From positions 124,001 through 188,000 of the forward strand of contig JAJVIM010000001.1 of assembly GCA_022071955.1 (NCBI GenBank): a DNA stretch of 64,000 nucleotides. The letters run 5' to 3'. The position numbers and the translations under genes were made by a program. The notes under the pieces were generated by a model. That model was not told the DNA's origin, did not search any database, and saw nothing but the letters and a program-made list of their open reading frames with translations. Shown here one piece after another: positions 8,269 to 17,401 of the stretch (its first letter is position 1; each line of letters begins with the position of its first letter). The DNA comes from Anaerolineae bacterium (lineage in GTDB: Bacteria > Chloroflexota > Anaerolineae > 4572-78 > J111).

Positions 8269-11200
8269 ATGCCTATAACTGCTTGTATTACCGGAATGCA
8301 TCGCTCCGGCACATCAATGGTTGCCCACAGCCTCAATCTGGCCGGCGTTTATCTTGGCCCCGATGATGAATTGCTGCCCCCCAGCCACGATAACCCCGAA
8401 GGGTTTATGGAAAACATAAACTTTTTGTTGCTGAATGAAAAAATACTGAGCCAGCTTAATGCCGGTTGGGATTTTTTACCCCCTCTGCTCGATAACTGGC
8501 ATTGCCAACCAGAATTTGATCCATTATACGCCGAAGCGAAGGCCTTGACTGCGCGCTTTAACCACCAACCCGTGTGGGGCTGGAAAGACCCCCGCAATTT
8601 ACCGGCGGCTCCTTTTTGGCAGGCTGTATTGCCTGGGTTGAAATTTATTGTTTGTCTCCGCAACCCGGTTGAAGTGATCCATTCTTTGCAGCGCCGAAAT
8701 TACTTTTCTGGCGCCGCCGGCTGGCAATTATGGACCGTCTATAATCAGCGCGTTTTAGCTATCCCCCCCCATCAGCGAATTATAACTCATTATGATGCCT
8801 GGTTTTTTGACCCAGAACAAGAGTTACAGCGTGTGTTGGACTTTATCGGCATTACGGCCTCTTCCGCAGCCATTGAAGCCGCCTGCGCTGTGGTCAACCC
8901 GAAACTGCGCAATAACACTATCGCCGGAATACCAGATGAAGTCAACGCGCCACCTGCTGCCAGAGAGTTATACACCGATTTGTGCGCTGCTGCCGGGTCT
9001 GTTTATCAGGCATTTGTGGCACAAACCGATTCAATGGCTGCCACGTTGACATTGGATGAGACGCTGCCCGTATTTGAGGGGTTTAACTATCGGCAGCAGA
9101 TTTCGCGTTTGGAGACTGAAAATAGTGAACAACGCCGGCTGATCGAACAACTTTGGCAAACAACTCACGCCTTAGAAGCTGATGTCGCAGCCCGTGATAA
9201 CCAGATTAAACGGCTTGAATTGGAACAGTATGAACGCGACAGCCGTATCGTCCACCTGGAACAAACCCTGCTTCAGGTTCAGTCGCAGCTTGATGGTATC
9301 CTGCAATCGTGGTCGTGGCGGGTGGTCGGGCCTTTGCGCCGGTTGAATTGGATCAAAACCCGGCTAATCAAACCGATATACTGGCTGTTTACCGGCCAGC
9401 TTCAGCAAAAACTTGCGGCACGGAATGAGGCCAAAATTCTCCTCGCCAGTGGATTGTTTGACTCCGAATACTATCTCAAAATCTGTCCCCAGGTTGCCGC
9501 CGCCGGCATCAGCCCGGCCCGGCATTATGTGGAATATGGTATTGCCCAGGGACTTGACCCGCACCCGCTGTTTGACACCTCGTTCTATTTACTGCAAGCG
9601 GCGATGGTTGGCAATCCGCTAAAGCATTATCTTGAGCGCGGTGCGGCTGAGGGACGTAACCCACACCCGCTATTTGATACCTCATATTATCTAAAGCATA
9701 ACCCCGATGTGGCCGCCGCCGGCGTTAACCCGTTAAAGCATTATCTCAATAACGGCGCAGCCGAAGGCCGGAACCCCAACCCCACGTTCAACACCACGGC
9801 CTATCTCCGGGAACACCCGGAGGTGGGGGACACAGGGATGAACCCGCTGGTGCATTATGTGCTGACCCGTACCGACACTCGGGCCGGTTCGCTGCTTAAG
9901 GCTGCGGGGGACCAATCTTACGCGGACTGGGTGATGTTTTACGACACCATGACCGCTGACGATATGCGGCGGATGGGCCAGGAAATTGATGAGTTTGAGG
10001 TTCAACCGCTCATATCAATTATTATGCCGGTATACAATACTCCTGAACCCTATCTGCGCGCGGCCATTGAGTCGGTGCAGAGCCAAATCTATGAGCGGTG
10101 GGAGTTGATCATATCTGATGATGCTTCTGACAAAGCTCACGTTGCGCGTGTGCTGCGAGAGTATGCCGGACAGGAGCCGCGGATTAAGGTTATTTACCGG
10201 CAGCAAAATGGCCACATTGCGGCGGCTACTAACGATGCGCTTAAAATAGCAGCCGGTGAGTGGTTGTCATTTCTGGACCACGATGATGAACTGCGCCCGC
10301 ACACTCTGTTTGAGGTGGTTAAAGCCATCAATGCCCAGGCCAACATTGATGTGATTTACAGCGACAGCGACAAGTTCTCCGCCGACGGTCATCGTTGTGA
10401 ACCGTTTTTTAAGCCTGATTGGTCGCCAGAGTACTTTCGGGGGGTGATGTATGTGGGCCATTTCCTGGTTGTTCGAGCGGCTGTGCTGGTCAAAGCCGGC
10501 CTATGCCGGGCAGAATTTAATGGCGTTCAGGATTATGAACTACTGCTCAGGATATCTGAATTAACCCAGGCTATTTATCATATCCCCAAAATTCTTTATC
10601 ACTGGCGCAAATCACCGGTCAGCGTTGCCCAGTCTGCCGACGCTAAACCCCATCTGCCCCAGTTGCAGGTTGCGGCTGTTAACGCCCATTTGGATCGCCT
10701 AAACCTGCCGGCCTATGCCCAACCCTATGGCGACTCACACCGGGTCAGGATTCGGCCCAAACCCCAAACGCATTACCCCAAAATCTCAATCCTCATTCCT
10801 ACCAAAGATAACGGGGCTTATCTGCAAGCGGCGCTAACTTCAATCTTTGAAAAAACAACCTACCCCGATTTTGAGGTTATTGTTACTGATAACCAATCAA
10901 CACAACCCGAAACCCAGGCTGTGTTGAATGCGTTTCCGGTTGAAGTTATTAAATACGACGCACCGTTTAACTTTTCGGCCATCAATAATCAGATGGTGCA
11001 AGCCAGCCGTGGTGATTTTGTGCTGTTTCTCAATGTTGATACCGAGGTGATTACCCCGTGGTGGCTTGAGGAATTATTGTACTACGCCGCGCAACCTGAT
11101 GTGGGTGCGGTAGGGGCGCTGCTGCTTTACCCGGATAACACGGTGCAGCACGCGGGCGTGGTTTTGGGCTGCCGTGGCACCGCCGATCATTTGATGCGGG

Positions 11201-11583
11201 GTTTCCCGATGGATAGCGACGGATATAATGGGTCGCTGCGGGTAGCTCGTGAGGTCACGGCCGTAACCGCGGCCTGTATGATGGTAGAAAAATCCAGGTT
11301 TAACACTGTTGGCGGGTTTAACGAGCATTACGCCGTTATTTATCAGGATGTTGACCTGTGCCTGTTACTGCGCCGCCACCGTCTACGCAATATCCTTGTT
11401 CCATCGGTTAGCCTGTATCATCATGAGTCAAAAATTCGTGGCTCGGCCTACAATCTACTGGATCGAATGCTCTTTCTGGATCGCTGGGAAGATTGGATCA
11501 AGCGTGGTGATGAGTATTACAACCCCAATTTTGATCCGCAGCACCTGGATTACCGGCTGGAATTGTTAAGGATAAAGCCGTGA
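8269..11583 (+). CDS. Sulfotransferase-like / coiled-coil / repeat / double GT2 fusion
   Basis: A 1104-residue multidomain protein. Residues 1-270: sulfotransferase fold with 5'-phosphosulfate loop GMHRSGTSM (9-17) and a 3'-phosphate site around VCLRNPVEVIHSL (128-140). Residues ~275-350: heptad-rich coiled coil. Residues ~395-530: three to four ~40-residue repeats (HPLFDTSYYLKHNPDVAAAGVNPLKHYL type) known from other surface-glycan proteins. Residues ~580-790: first GT2 domain, IISIIMPVYNTPEPYL-like start with DHDD near 669. Residues ~840-1060: second GT2 domain with NVDTE near 922. It probably adds and sulfates sugars on one exported glycan (inference). AAGGAG lies 9 bases before the ATG. 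The stop overlaps the next GTG start. Confidence 0.85.
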   Translation: MPITACITGMHRSGTSMVAHSLNLAGVYLGPDDELLPPSHDNPEGFMENINFLLLNEKILSQLNAGWDFLPPLLDNWHCQPEFDPLYAEAKALTARFNHQPVWGWKDPRNLPAAPFWQAVLPGLKFIVCLRNPVEVIHSLQRRNYFSGAAGWQLWTVYNQRVLAIPPHQRIITHYDAWFFDPEQELQRVLDFIGITASSAAIEAACAVVNPKLRNNTIAGIPDEVNAPPAARELYTDLCAAAGSVYQAFVAQTDSMAATLTLDETLPVFEGFNYRQQISRLETENSEQRRLIEQLWQTTHALEADVAARDNQIKRLELEQYERDSRIVHLEQTLLQVQSQLDGILQSWSWRVVGPLRRLNWIKTRLIKPIYWLFTGQLQQKLAARNEAKILLASGLFDSEYYLKICPQVAAAGISPARHYVEYGIAQGLDPHPLFDTSFYLLQAAMVGNPLKHYLERGAAEGRNPHPLFDTSYYLKHNPDVAAAGVNPLKHYLNNGAAEGRNPNPTFNTTAYLREHPEVGDTGMNPLVHYVLTRTDTRAGSLLKAAGDQSYADWVMFYDTMTADDMRRMGQEIDEFEVQPLISIIMPVYNTPEPYLRAAIESVQSQIYERWELIISDDASDKAHVARVLREYAGQEPRIKVIYRQQNGHIAAATNDALKIAAGEWLSFLDHDDELRPHTLFEVVKAINAQANIDVIYSDSDKFSADGHRCEPFFKPDWSPEYFRGVMYVGHFLVVRAAVLVKAGLCRAEFNGVQDYELLLRISELTQAIYHIPKILYHWRKSPVSVAQSADAKPHLPQLQVAAVNAHLDRLNLPAYAQPYGDSHRVRIRPKPQTHYPKISILIPTKDNGAYLQAALTSIFEKTTYPDFEVIVTDNQSTQPETQAVLNAFPVEVIKYDAPFNFSAINNQMVQASRGDFVLFLNVDTEVITPWWLEELLYYAAQPDVGAVGALLLYPDNTVQHAGVVLGCRGTADHLMRGFPMDSDGYNGSLRVAREVTAVTAACMMVEKSRFNTVGGFNEHYAVIYQDVDLCLLLRRHRLRNILVPSVSLYHHESKIRGSAYNLLDRMLFLDRWEDWIKRGDEYYNPNFDPQHLDYRLELLRIKP

Positions 11584-12740
11584 ATATTTTGTTTGTAACG
11601 CATAGCTCAATCAACAGTAACAGCGGCTACCATATTCATAATTATGCCAACGAGCTGGTTAAATTGGGGTTTAACTGCATCGTCGCCGTACCGCCAGAAC
11701 AAGAGACTGTCTCTGATTCTTCTGCTGCGGATTATTTGGTGTTGAATTATAACGCTGTATTGCAAAGGAATGCTTTGTTTTCCGGACAGGGCAGCGGTCC
11801 CGATATTGTCCACGTGTGGACTCCCCGAGAAACTGTTCGCCGGTTTACAATGCAACTTGGAGAAAAGTACAGTTTTAAACTGGTTATCCATCTGGAAGAT
11901 AACGAGGAGCATTTGTGTGAGGTGTTTACCCAACGCAGCTTAAAGCAATTGCTGCGCCTTAATCCGGTTCAGTTGGACAACCTAATCCCTCCTACCCTTT
12001 TTCACCCGGTATATGGCCGGCAATTTTTGCAACAGGCCGATGGGGTCAGCATTATCATTGATGCCCTGAGCGAATTTGTGCCAGCTACAACCCCTCATGT
12101 TACACTATGGGCCCTGGCAAATGAGCAGCTTTTTTTTCAGCGCCCCCTCAACATTAAATTGCGGCGAAAATATGATATTCCAGACGAGCAGATGGTGCTG
12201 GTTTACAGCGGTAATGTTCACGTCGCTAACGCCAGAGAAGTGCGAAGTTTATATATTGCTGTAGCTTTGTTAAATAGAGAAGGCCTGCCTACCACCCTGT
12301 TCCGCACCGGCCAGGATTATGTTGATTTTTTGGGCAGCAATCCAGATTGGATTCAAGGGTATGTTAAAAACCTGGGCGTTGTGCGGTATCAGGATATTCC
12401 GCAAATTATGGCGGCGGCCAACATTTTTGTGCAACCGGGATTAGTGGATAACTTTAATAACTATCGGCTGCCTTCAAAATTACCAGAATTTTTTGCCATT
12501 GGCCGTCCGGTAGTTTTGCCGGCTACCAATTTAGGATTGTGTCTTCGGCACCTGAGTGAGGCCTATGTTTTGCCACAGGCGGATGCGGTCCACATTGCCG
12601 ATGCGGTCAAACTAATCAGGCAGGATTTATCACTTTATCAACGGTTGCAGCAAGGAGCCGTGGAGTTTGCCGCAACGCACTTTTCCGGACGGCAGTTAGG
12701 CCATAAGCTGGCCGAATTTTATCGAAGCCTGATGCCATAA
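11580..12740 (+). CDS. GT4-like glycosyltransferase
   Basis: A 386-residue GT-B-fold protein. The N-terminal Rossmann domain starts MNILFVTHSS and has GYHIHNYANELVKLGF; the C-terminal domain has LVYSGNVHVANAREV, the YQDIPQIMAAANIFVQPG block and NNYRLPSKLPEFFAIGRPVVLP, the segment that binds the nucleotide-sugar in GT4 enzymes. The usual EX7E is replaced around this segment by a KLPEF variant, so donor choice cannot be predicted. The GTG start shares four bases with the previous stop, so it belongs to the same transcription unit as the ABC ATPase and the fusion glycosyltransferase. Confidence 0.82.
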   Translation: MNILFVTHSSINSNSGYHIHNYANELVKLGFNCIVAVPPEQETVSDSSAADYLVLNYNAVLQRNALFSGQGSGPDIVHVWTPRETVRRFTMQLGEKYSFKLVIHLEDNEEHLCEVFTQRSLKQLLRLNPVQLDNLIPPTLFHPVYGRQFLQQADGVSIIIDALSEFVPATTPHVTLWALANEQLFFQRPLNIKLRRKYDIPDEQMVLVYSGNVHVANAREVRSLYIAVALLNREGLPTTLFRTGQDYVDFLGSNPDWIQGYVKNLGVVRYQDIPQIMAAANIFVQPGLVDNFNNYRLPSKLPEFFAIGRPVVLPATNLGLCLRHLSEAYVLPQADAVHIADAVKLIRQDLSLYQRLQQGAVEFAATHFSGRQLGHKLAEFYRSLMP

Positions 12741-12761
12741 AATTAATGGGAGTTCTTTAAA

Positions 12762-13622
12762 ATGAGTAAAACACTTCTCACGCGCGCCAATGCGGCGCGA
12801 CACAAATTCAACCGGATTTTGTTCGATGTGCAAAAATTCCTTACCCCCGCCGATACAGCCAAGCTCATCGAACGTTATCAAGAGAGGCGTTTTTCGGAGA
12901 TAAGTTACGCTACAGTGAGGGACTATTGTGATAGCGCCGACCATCTACCCTGGCTCAGCTCGATCCACCATGATTTAAAAGACGTGCAGCGCCCCTGGGT
13001 GGTAAAGGCTATTTTGTCGCATGTGCCCCCTGGCGCGCGTATTTTAGAAATAGGCGGCGGTGAACCATTAGTATCGGGCTTTCTGGCAGAATTAGGTTAT
13101 CAGGTGGTACTGGTAGACCCGTATGATGGGTCTGGTAACGGCCCCACCGAGTACGAACGTTTCAAGCGTGAATATCCGCACGTTTATTTGATTAGAGGCT
13201 TGTTTGGCCGGAATGCGCTGCATTTTAAAGAACACGCGTTTGACGCCATTTTCTCGGTTAGCGTGTTGGAACATGTCCACGAGCCGCAGCTTGGCAGCCT
13301 GTTTGACGGTATCCGGCAATACCTGCGCCCCGGCGGATATTCTGTTCACGCGGTTGACCATGTGCTTGAAGGGAACGGTGATAAATTTCATGAAGCGCAA
13401 TTGCTAAGAATTCTGGAATACCAGGCGCAGTGCGCTGGCAAGGATTCCCGCGCAGCCGCCCCTGAATTTTCGGCACTGCTGAGGGCGGCTCGTCAGGATT
13501 TGGAGACGTACTACCTTTCGGCTGAAGGCCACAATTTGTGGCGCAGGCAGATGCCGTATGATGAATTTCCGTTCCGCAAATGCATCAGCATTCAATTGGT
13601 AGACCAAAAAGCACTGTCCTGA
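12762..13622 (+). CDS. Class I SAM-dependent methyltransferase
   Basis: A 286-residue protein. Motif I is ILEIGGGEPLVSGFL near residue 93, with acidic strand 2 VVLVDPYD, motif FDAIFSVSVLEHVHEP and LRPGGYSVHAVDHV, all characteristic of Methyltransf_11-like enzymes. The unusual GGGEP in motif I and the ~90-residue N-terminal helix-rich extension are shared with methyltransferases found in glycan gene clusters. GGGAG upstream supports ATG 12762. It follows the GT4 gene by 21 bases. Probable O-methylation or capping of the polysaccharide, by context only. Confidence 0.82.
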   Translation: MSKTLLTRANAARHKFNRILFDVQKFLTPADTAKLIERYQERRFSEISYATVRDYCDSADHLPWLSSIHHDLKDVQRPWVVKAILSHVPPGARILEIGGGEPLVSGFLAELGYQVVLVDPYDGSGNGPTEYERFKREYPHVYLIRGLFGRNALHFKEHAFDAIFSVSVLEHVHEPQLGSLFDGIRQYLRPGGYSVHAVDHVLEGNGDKFHEAQLLRILEYQAQCAGKDSRAAAPEFSALLRAARQDLETYYLSAEGHNLWRRQMPYDEFPFRKCISIQLVDQKALS

Positions 13623-13800
13623 AATCGACTATAACCGCTGGCAGGATTGGACGTAAGGCCAGGTATAAGGCACAATCTCATTTGAGGTATATAAAGCTAT
13701 TCTATTAGTTTATTGGTCGATAATCTTAACAGAGAATGTTATAGGTTTTGATCAAAGTTCAGTTTGAAAGGACATGTTGTTTTATCTCTGAGGTTTAATT

Positions 13801-16077
13801 ATGCCTGACTCCAAAATTCGTAGTTTTGCTGTACTCATCCTGTTTTTTCCGTTGTTGGCTGTATCAAACTCAGGGCATCCCATTTCATTTAACCCGTCTT
13901 TCTTGGCGCCGCAAAATTATAGCGGCAGTTTTCTGGTCCAACAGAAGTCGGCTCTCAGCGCCTTTATTCGGGTACCGCAAGATGTCGCCACTTTGCAGAA
14001 CGCCATTTCTCAAGTTAGCGACGGCGGTGTCATAGAAATGGCCAATGGTACCTATTCCGCGCCTGCCGGTGAGGGCTTTCAAATAAAGGACACGGGCAAA
14101 AGCTTCACCATCCGCGCCGCCTCTGGCGCTTCGGTGGTACTAGATGGCGGCGGCACGCATCAAATTGTTACATTTATTAACAGCACTGCGGCTAGCGGCG
14201 GGTTGGTTACTTTTCAGGGGATCACTTTTGCCAACGGCTTCTCCAGTACAACGGCCCGCGCCGGAGGAGTATCTATTTATAACGCCCAGGCCGCGTTTGA
14301 AGATTGCCTGTTTCAGGGGAATATAGGCCAACAGCCTAATACCGGTTTTGATGCCGGCGCAATTTTGGTTTCAAACTCAACCGTCAGTTTTACCCGCTGC
14401 AATTGGACCAACAACCAGGCCAAAAACCAGGGCGCCGGCCTGGTGGTTAGAGATAATACCTCTGCTGCGATTGTTGATTCAAGCTTTACCAATAATTCCA
14501 CCAGTATTGCCAACCACCGGCCCAGTTCGGCCGGTGGGGGGATTATGGTGATTAATGCTCGCCTTAGTGTGACTGGTACCCAATTTACAGGCAATAAAGC
14601 CGGTTATGTCGGCGGGGCCATTTACATTTACGGCGATTACCTGGCGCCTGTTGACAACCCCAGATCGTCGGTTTTGGTCTCTGATTGCACCTTTTCCAAC
14701 AATCAGGCCGTTCGCCATGCCTCGGTTGCGCCCTTTGCTCCAACTGAAGGTGGCGCGGTCCACGTTGAAAATCAGGCCAGCGTCCGCATTTTTAACTCGG
14801 TATTTCAAAACAACAGCGCCGATATTGGCGGCGGCATTAATGCGTATCGGGGCACGGTGTTTGTTGACCGGAGCTACTTTAACGGTAACCGCGCCACGGG
14901 CACCGGCGCCGCTAATGGGCAAGGCGGCGCATTTGCCGTGTCCTCAATCGATGTAAGCGATGCCAGCACTAATTTTGGCGCAACCAACCGCCCCTCAGCT
15001 TCGCTGACCGTGCAAGATACTGTTATCGAAGGGTTGGCCGGGCAGACGGTTGGCCAAAGCGGCGGAGGAATTTACGCCGCGGGTGACGTTAATCGCGTTT
15101 ATGGCGAGGGTGTGCCAAAAAGTGGTACTGTCAGTTTTAACCGGGCCAAAGTAGTAGTTGAAAATGTGATCTTTTTTAATACAGACATTCAAGAAGCCAG
15201 CCCGCCATCTGGTACCGGCATCGGCGGCGGGATGAGCCTGATTATGGCCGACGCTTTGCTACGCAACGTGATGTTTTTACAAACCGATGCCTTTGGGGCC
15301 ACCGCCGGGGGTGGGGCGCTATCCATTTATGACCAGTCGCTGGTAAATATGGATAACGTGACCATTGCCCAAAGCACCGCCGGTAAATACGGCGGCGGTA
15401 TCGTTTTGTACGGTTCCGAGCTACACAGCACCTCGTGTGAAATTATTGAGAGTGAAATCAGTCCTGGCATATCTGAAATCAAATCCGAGTCAACTGGGGC
15501 TTCCATCTTTACGGCGATTGACACCTACCGCCAAACCTCGGTGACCGGGGCTTTGAGCAATTGCCTGCTTAGTCCCAAATATGGTCTGCCAATTATTGAG
15601 GGTGACAGCACCAATGGCCCCATCAATGATTTGCGCTACAATCAGAACCAGATTTATTCTCCTACATTTGCCCCGGATGTTTACAGGAACGATATTGTAT
15701 CGGGCATTTTTAAGAGTGTGGTTGGGTTGAACAATCTGATAGTTACCCGCGTCAGCGGCATCAACACGGTTAAATCGCAGGTAGCGAATACCGCCTTGGG
15801 GACAAAACCATCTAGTGGCAAAATTATGGCCGTTCCCAGTTATTTTACCAAAAAGCCTGGTGATCCACCTGCCAGCTACACCTATTACCTGGGCTACGCC
15901 TGGAGTGGTACATCAGCCAAGCTTGACGGCAGTATCATAAGTTCCAAAACCGGCCTGGTGCAAAAAACTGACCAGGGCCAGGTGCATACACTAACCGTGG
16001 ATGGTACGCCTTACACAGATCAGGTTAACATTTATCTGCTTGATAAAAATGTTTATTTGCCGATAATCTTGCAATGA
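13801..16077 (+). CDS. Secreted right-handed parallel beta-helix protein
   Basis: A 758-residue exported protein with an N-terminal signal (SFAVLILFFPLLAVSNSGHP). From about residue 60 it has a pectate-lyase-like beta-helix: DVATLQNAISQVSDGGVIEMANGTYS, then many rungs of the type FTNNSTS, FQNNSADIGGGINAYRGTVFVDRS and FSNNQA, as in polymorphic outer-membrane-protein or Beta_helix families. The C-terminal ~150 residues are not helix-like and end in VYLPIILQ, a short hydrophobic YLP motif also seen near the N-terminus of the 17402 protein. No catalytic acid cluster could be identified, so it may be a glycan-binding or structural surface protein or a lyase. Preceded by a 178-base gap with no clear feature. 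Confidence 0.78.
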   Translation: MPDSKIRSFAVLILFFPLLAVSNSGHPISFNPSFLAPQNYSGSFLVQQKSALSAFIRVPQDVATLQNAISQVSDGGVIEMANGTYSAPAGEGFQIKDTGKSFTIRAASGASVVLDGGGTHQIVTFINSTAASGGLVTFQGITFANGFSSTTARAGGVSIYNAQAAFEDCLFQGNIGQQPNTGFDAGAILVSNSTVSFTRCNWTNNQAKNQGAGLVVRDNTSAAIVDSSFTNNSTSIANHRPSSAGGGIMVINARLSVTGTQFTGNKAGYVGGAIYIYGDYLAPVDNPRSSVLVSDCTFSNNQAVRHASVAPFAPTEGGAVHVENQASVRIFNSVFQNNSADIGGGINAYRGTVFVDRSYFNGNRATGTGAANGQGGAFAVSSIDVSDASTNFGATNRPSASLTVQDTVIEGLAGQTVGQSGGGIYAAGDVNRVYGEGVPKSGTVSFNRAKVVVENVIFFNTDIQEASPPSGTGIGGGMSLIMADALLRNVMFLQTDAFGATAGGGALSIYDQSLVNMDNVTIAQSTAGKYGGGIVLYGSELHSTSCEIIESEISPGISEIKSESTGASIFTAIDTYRQTSVTGALSNCLLSPKYGLPIIEGDSTNGPINDLRYNQNQIYSPTFAPDVYRNDIVSGIFKSVVGLNNLIVTRVSGINTVKSQVANTALGTKPSSGKIMAVPSYFTKKPGDPPASYTYYLGYAWSGTSAKLDGSIISSKTGLVQKTDQGQVHTLTVDGTPYTDQVNIYLLDKNVYLPIILQ

Positions 16078-16134
16078 TAGGCAAGTACCATGAATGAATA
16101 TTTATGAAAGTGTCTTGTAAATCAGAGCCTTTGC

Positions 16135-17271
16135 ATGTATTCTGAGGTTACTCCCCAGGTTACTATTGTAACTCCTTCCTATAATTCCGCCGATTTTTTA
16201 GCGCAGGCGATCGGTTCGGTGCGGAATCAAAGTTACCCTAATATCCGGCACCTTATCATCGACGGGCAATCTACTGATGGTACGCTGGATATTTTGCGTT
16301 CCACCGGAACATCAGTTGAATGGATTTCTGAGCCGGACAATGGCCAGGCCGATGCCTTGAATAAAGGGTTTGCCCGGGCCACCGGCCAGATCATCGGCTG
16401 GCTCAATGCTGATGATACCTATGCGCCAGGGACAATTTTGGCCGCGGTTGAATATTTACAACGCCACCCGCAGGTTGATCTGGTTTACGGCAATTTCAAT
16501 TTTGTTGATGAACAAGGGCAGGTTATACATACGCACACTGCTGCGTCGTATTCGTTGGAGAAGCTGCTTTACGCGGCCATTATCCCCCAGGCGAGCATGT
16601 TTTTCCGCCGCCGCATACTTGATGAACTTGGCGGCGTTAACCCAACTTTGCACTATGTGTTGGACTGGGAATTTACGTTTAGAATAGCCCGTCGGTATAA
16701 TGTCGCTAATGTACCGCAGACGTGGGGGAATTTTAGGATTGCTCCCGGCACAAAATCGGTGCAGCAGCCGGAGCAGTTTTGGCCGGAAATGATCCCGATT
16801 TTGCAGCAGGCGGTCAGCGAGGATGCCGCTCGCTTTCATCGTTGGGGCGCTGACGCCCTGTTCATGGCCCATTTACTGGCCGGTCTTGAATTTGCCCGCA
16901 GCAACATGTTAAACCCGGCGCAAAAGTATGTAGGGCGGGCTTTTGAAATTGTGCCCGTCCCATCTCGTCACCCGGCGGTGTTGGCTTCGGGGTTGTACCG
17001 GACAGCGATGTTCCCCTGGCACAGCGCTTTTCGGCCGCACCCGTTAGCCCGACAGGCATTGGATAACTTGAGCCAATGTCTCACGGACACTCCCCTCAAA
17101 CGCGATATTGGAGGGTACCTAAATCTGTGCCGGGGACTCAGGTTGGTCAGGCAGGGAAAGTGGGCGGAAACGCATGGCTATGTGACTCAAGCCGGGCATT
17201 TAATTGGTCGAGAATCTTTTTATCACTGGCGTACCGCCAGAATGTTGCTGGGGGCAATAGTAAAACCCTGA
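16135..17271 (+). CDS. GT2 family glycosyltransferase
   Basis: A 378-residue GT-A enzyme. It opens with VTIVTPSYNSADFLAQAIGSV, has the acidic LIIDGQSTDGT element, SEPDNGQADALNKG and the metal-binding GWLNADD, then VDLVYGNFNFVDEQG. A C-terminal ~130-residue helical extension has no recognised motif. It is paralogous to the GT2 proteins at 19570 and 21504 (shared SEPD-GQ-A-NKG block) and is followed by an Asl1-like hydrolase gene, the first of two such pairs in the locus. Acceptor and donor are not predictable. Confidence 0.85.
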   Translation: MYSEVTPQVTIVTPSYNSADFLAQAIGSVRNQSYPNIRHLIIDGQSTDGTLDILRSTGTSVEWISEPDNGQADALNKGFARATGQIIGWLNADDTYAPGTILAAVEYLQRHPQVDLVYGNFNFVDEQGQVIHTHTAASYSLEKLLYAAIIPQASMFFRRRILDELGGVNPTLHYVLDWEFTFRIARRYNVANVPQTWGNFRIAPGTKSVQQPEQFWPEMIPILQQAVSEDAARFHRWGADALFMAHLLAGLEFARSNMLNPAQKYVGRAFEIVPVPSRHPAVLASGLYRTAMFPWHSAFRPHPLARQALDNLSQCLTDTPLKRDIGGYLNLCRGLRLVRQGKWAETHGYVTQAGHLIGRESFYHWRTARMLLGAIVKP

Positions 17272-17284
17272 TGGAAACATAGGC

Positions 17285-17381
17285 AGTTCCAAGATTTAGT
17301 TTCGTCAAACGTGTTGCGCGTTGCGTAGGAAGAATTTGCGCAACACGCAACACATTCGCCGGCTAGTTTTTTCTTGGAACT
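17285..17381. repeat. Nested intergenic inverted repeat (REP-like)
   Basis: Outer arms AGTTCCAAGA (17285-17294) and TCTTGGAACT (17372-17381) enclose an inner stem GTGTTGCGCGTTGCG (17311-17325) against CGCAACACGCAACAC (17339-17353), which pairs with a single G-T mismatch. It fills the gap between a GT2 gene and an Asl1-like gene. No run of T follows the inner stem, so a REP-type element is favoured over a terminator. Confidence 0.6.
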
Positions 17382-17401
17382 ACCATAGTTGGAGGATTTA
17401 A

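Noticed and set aside
13801..16077. Autotransporter adhesin
   Set aside because: It has beta-helix repeats but no C-terminal outer-membrane barrel, and nothing else in the window suggests an outer membrane.
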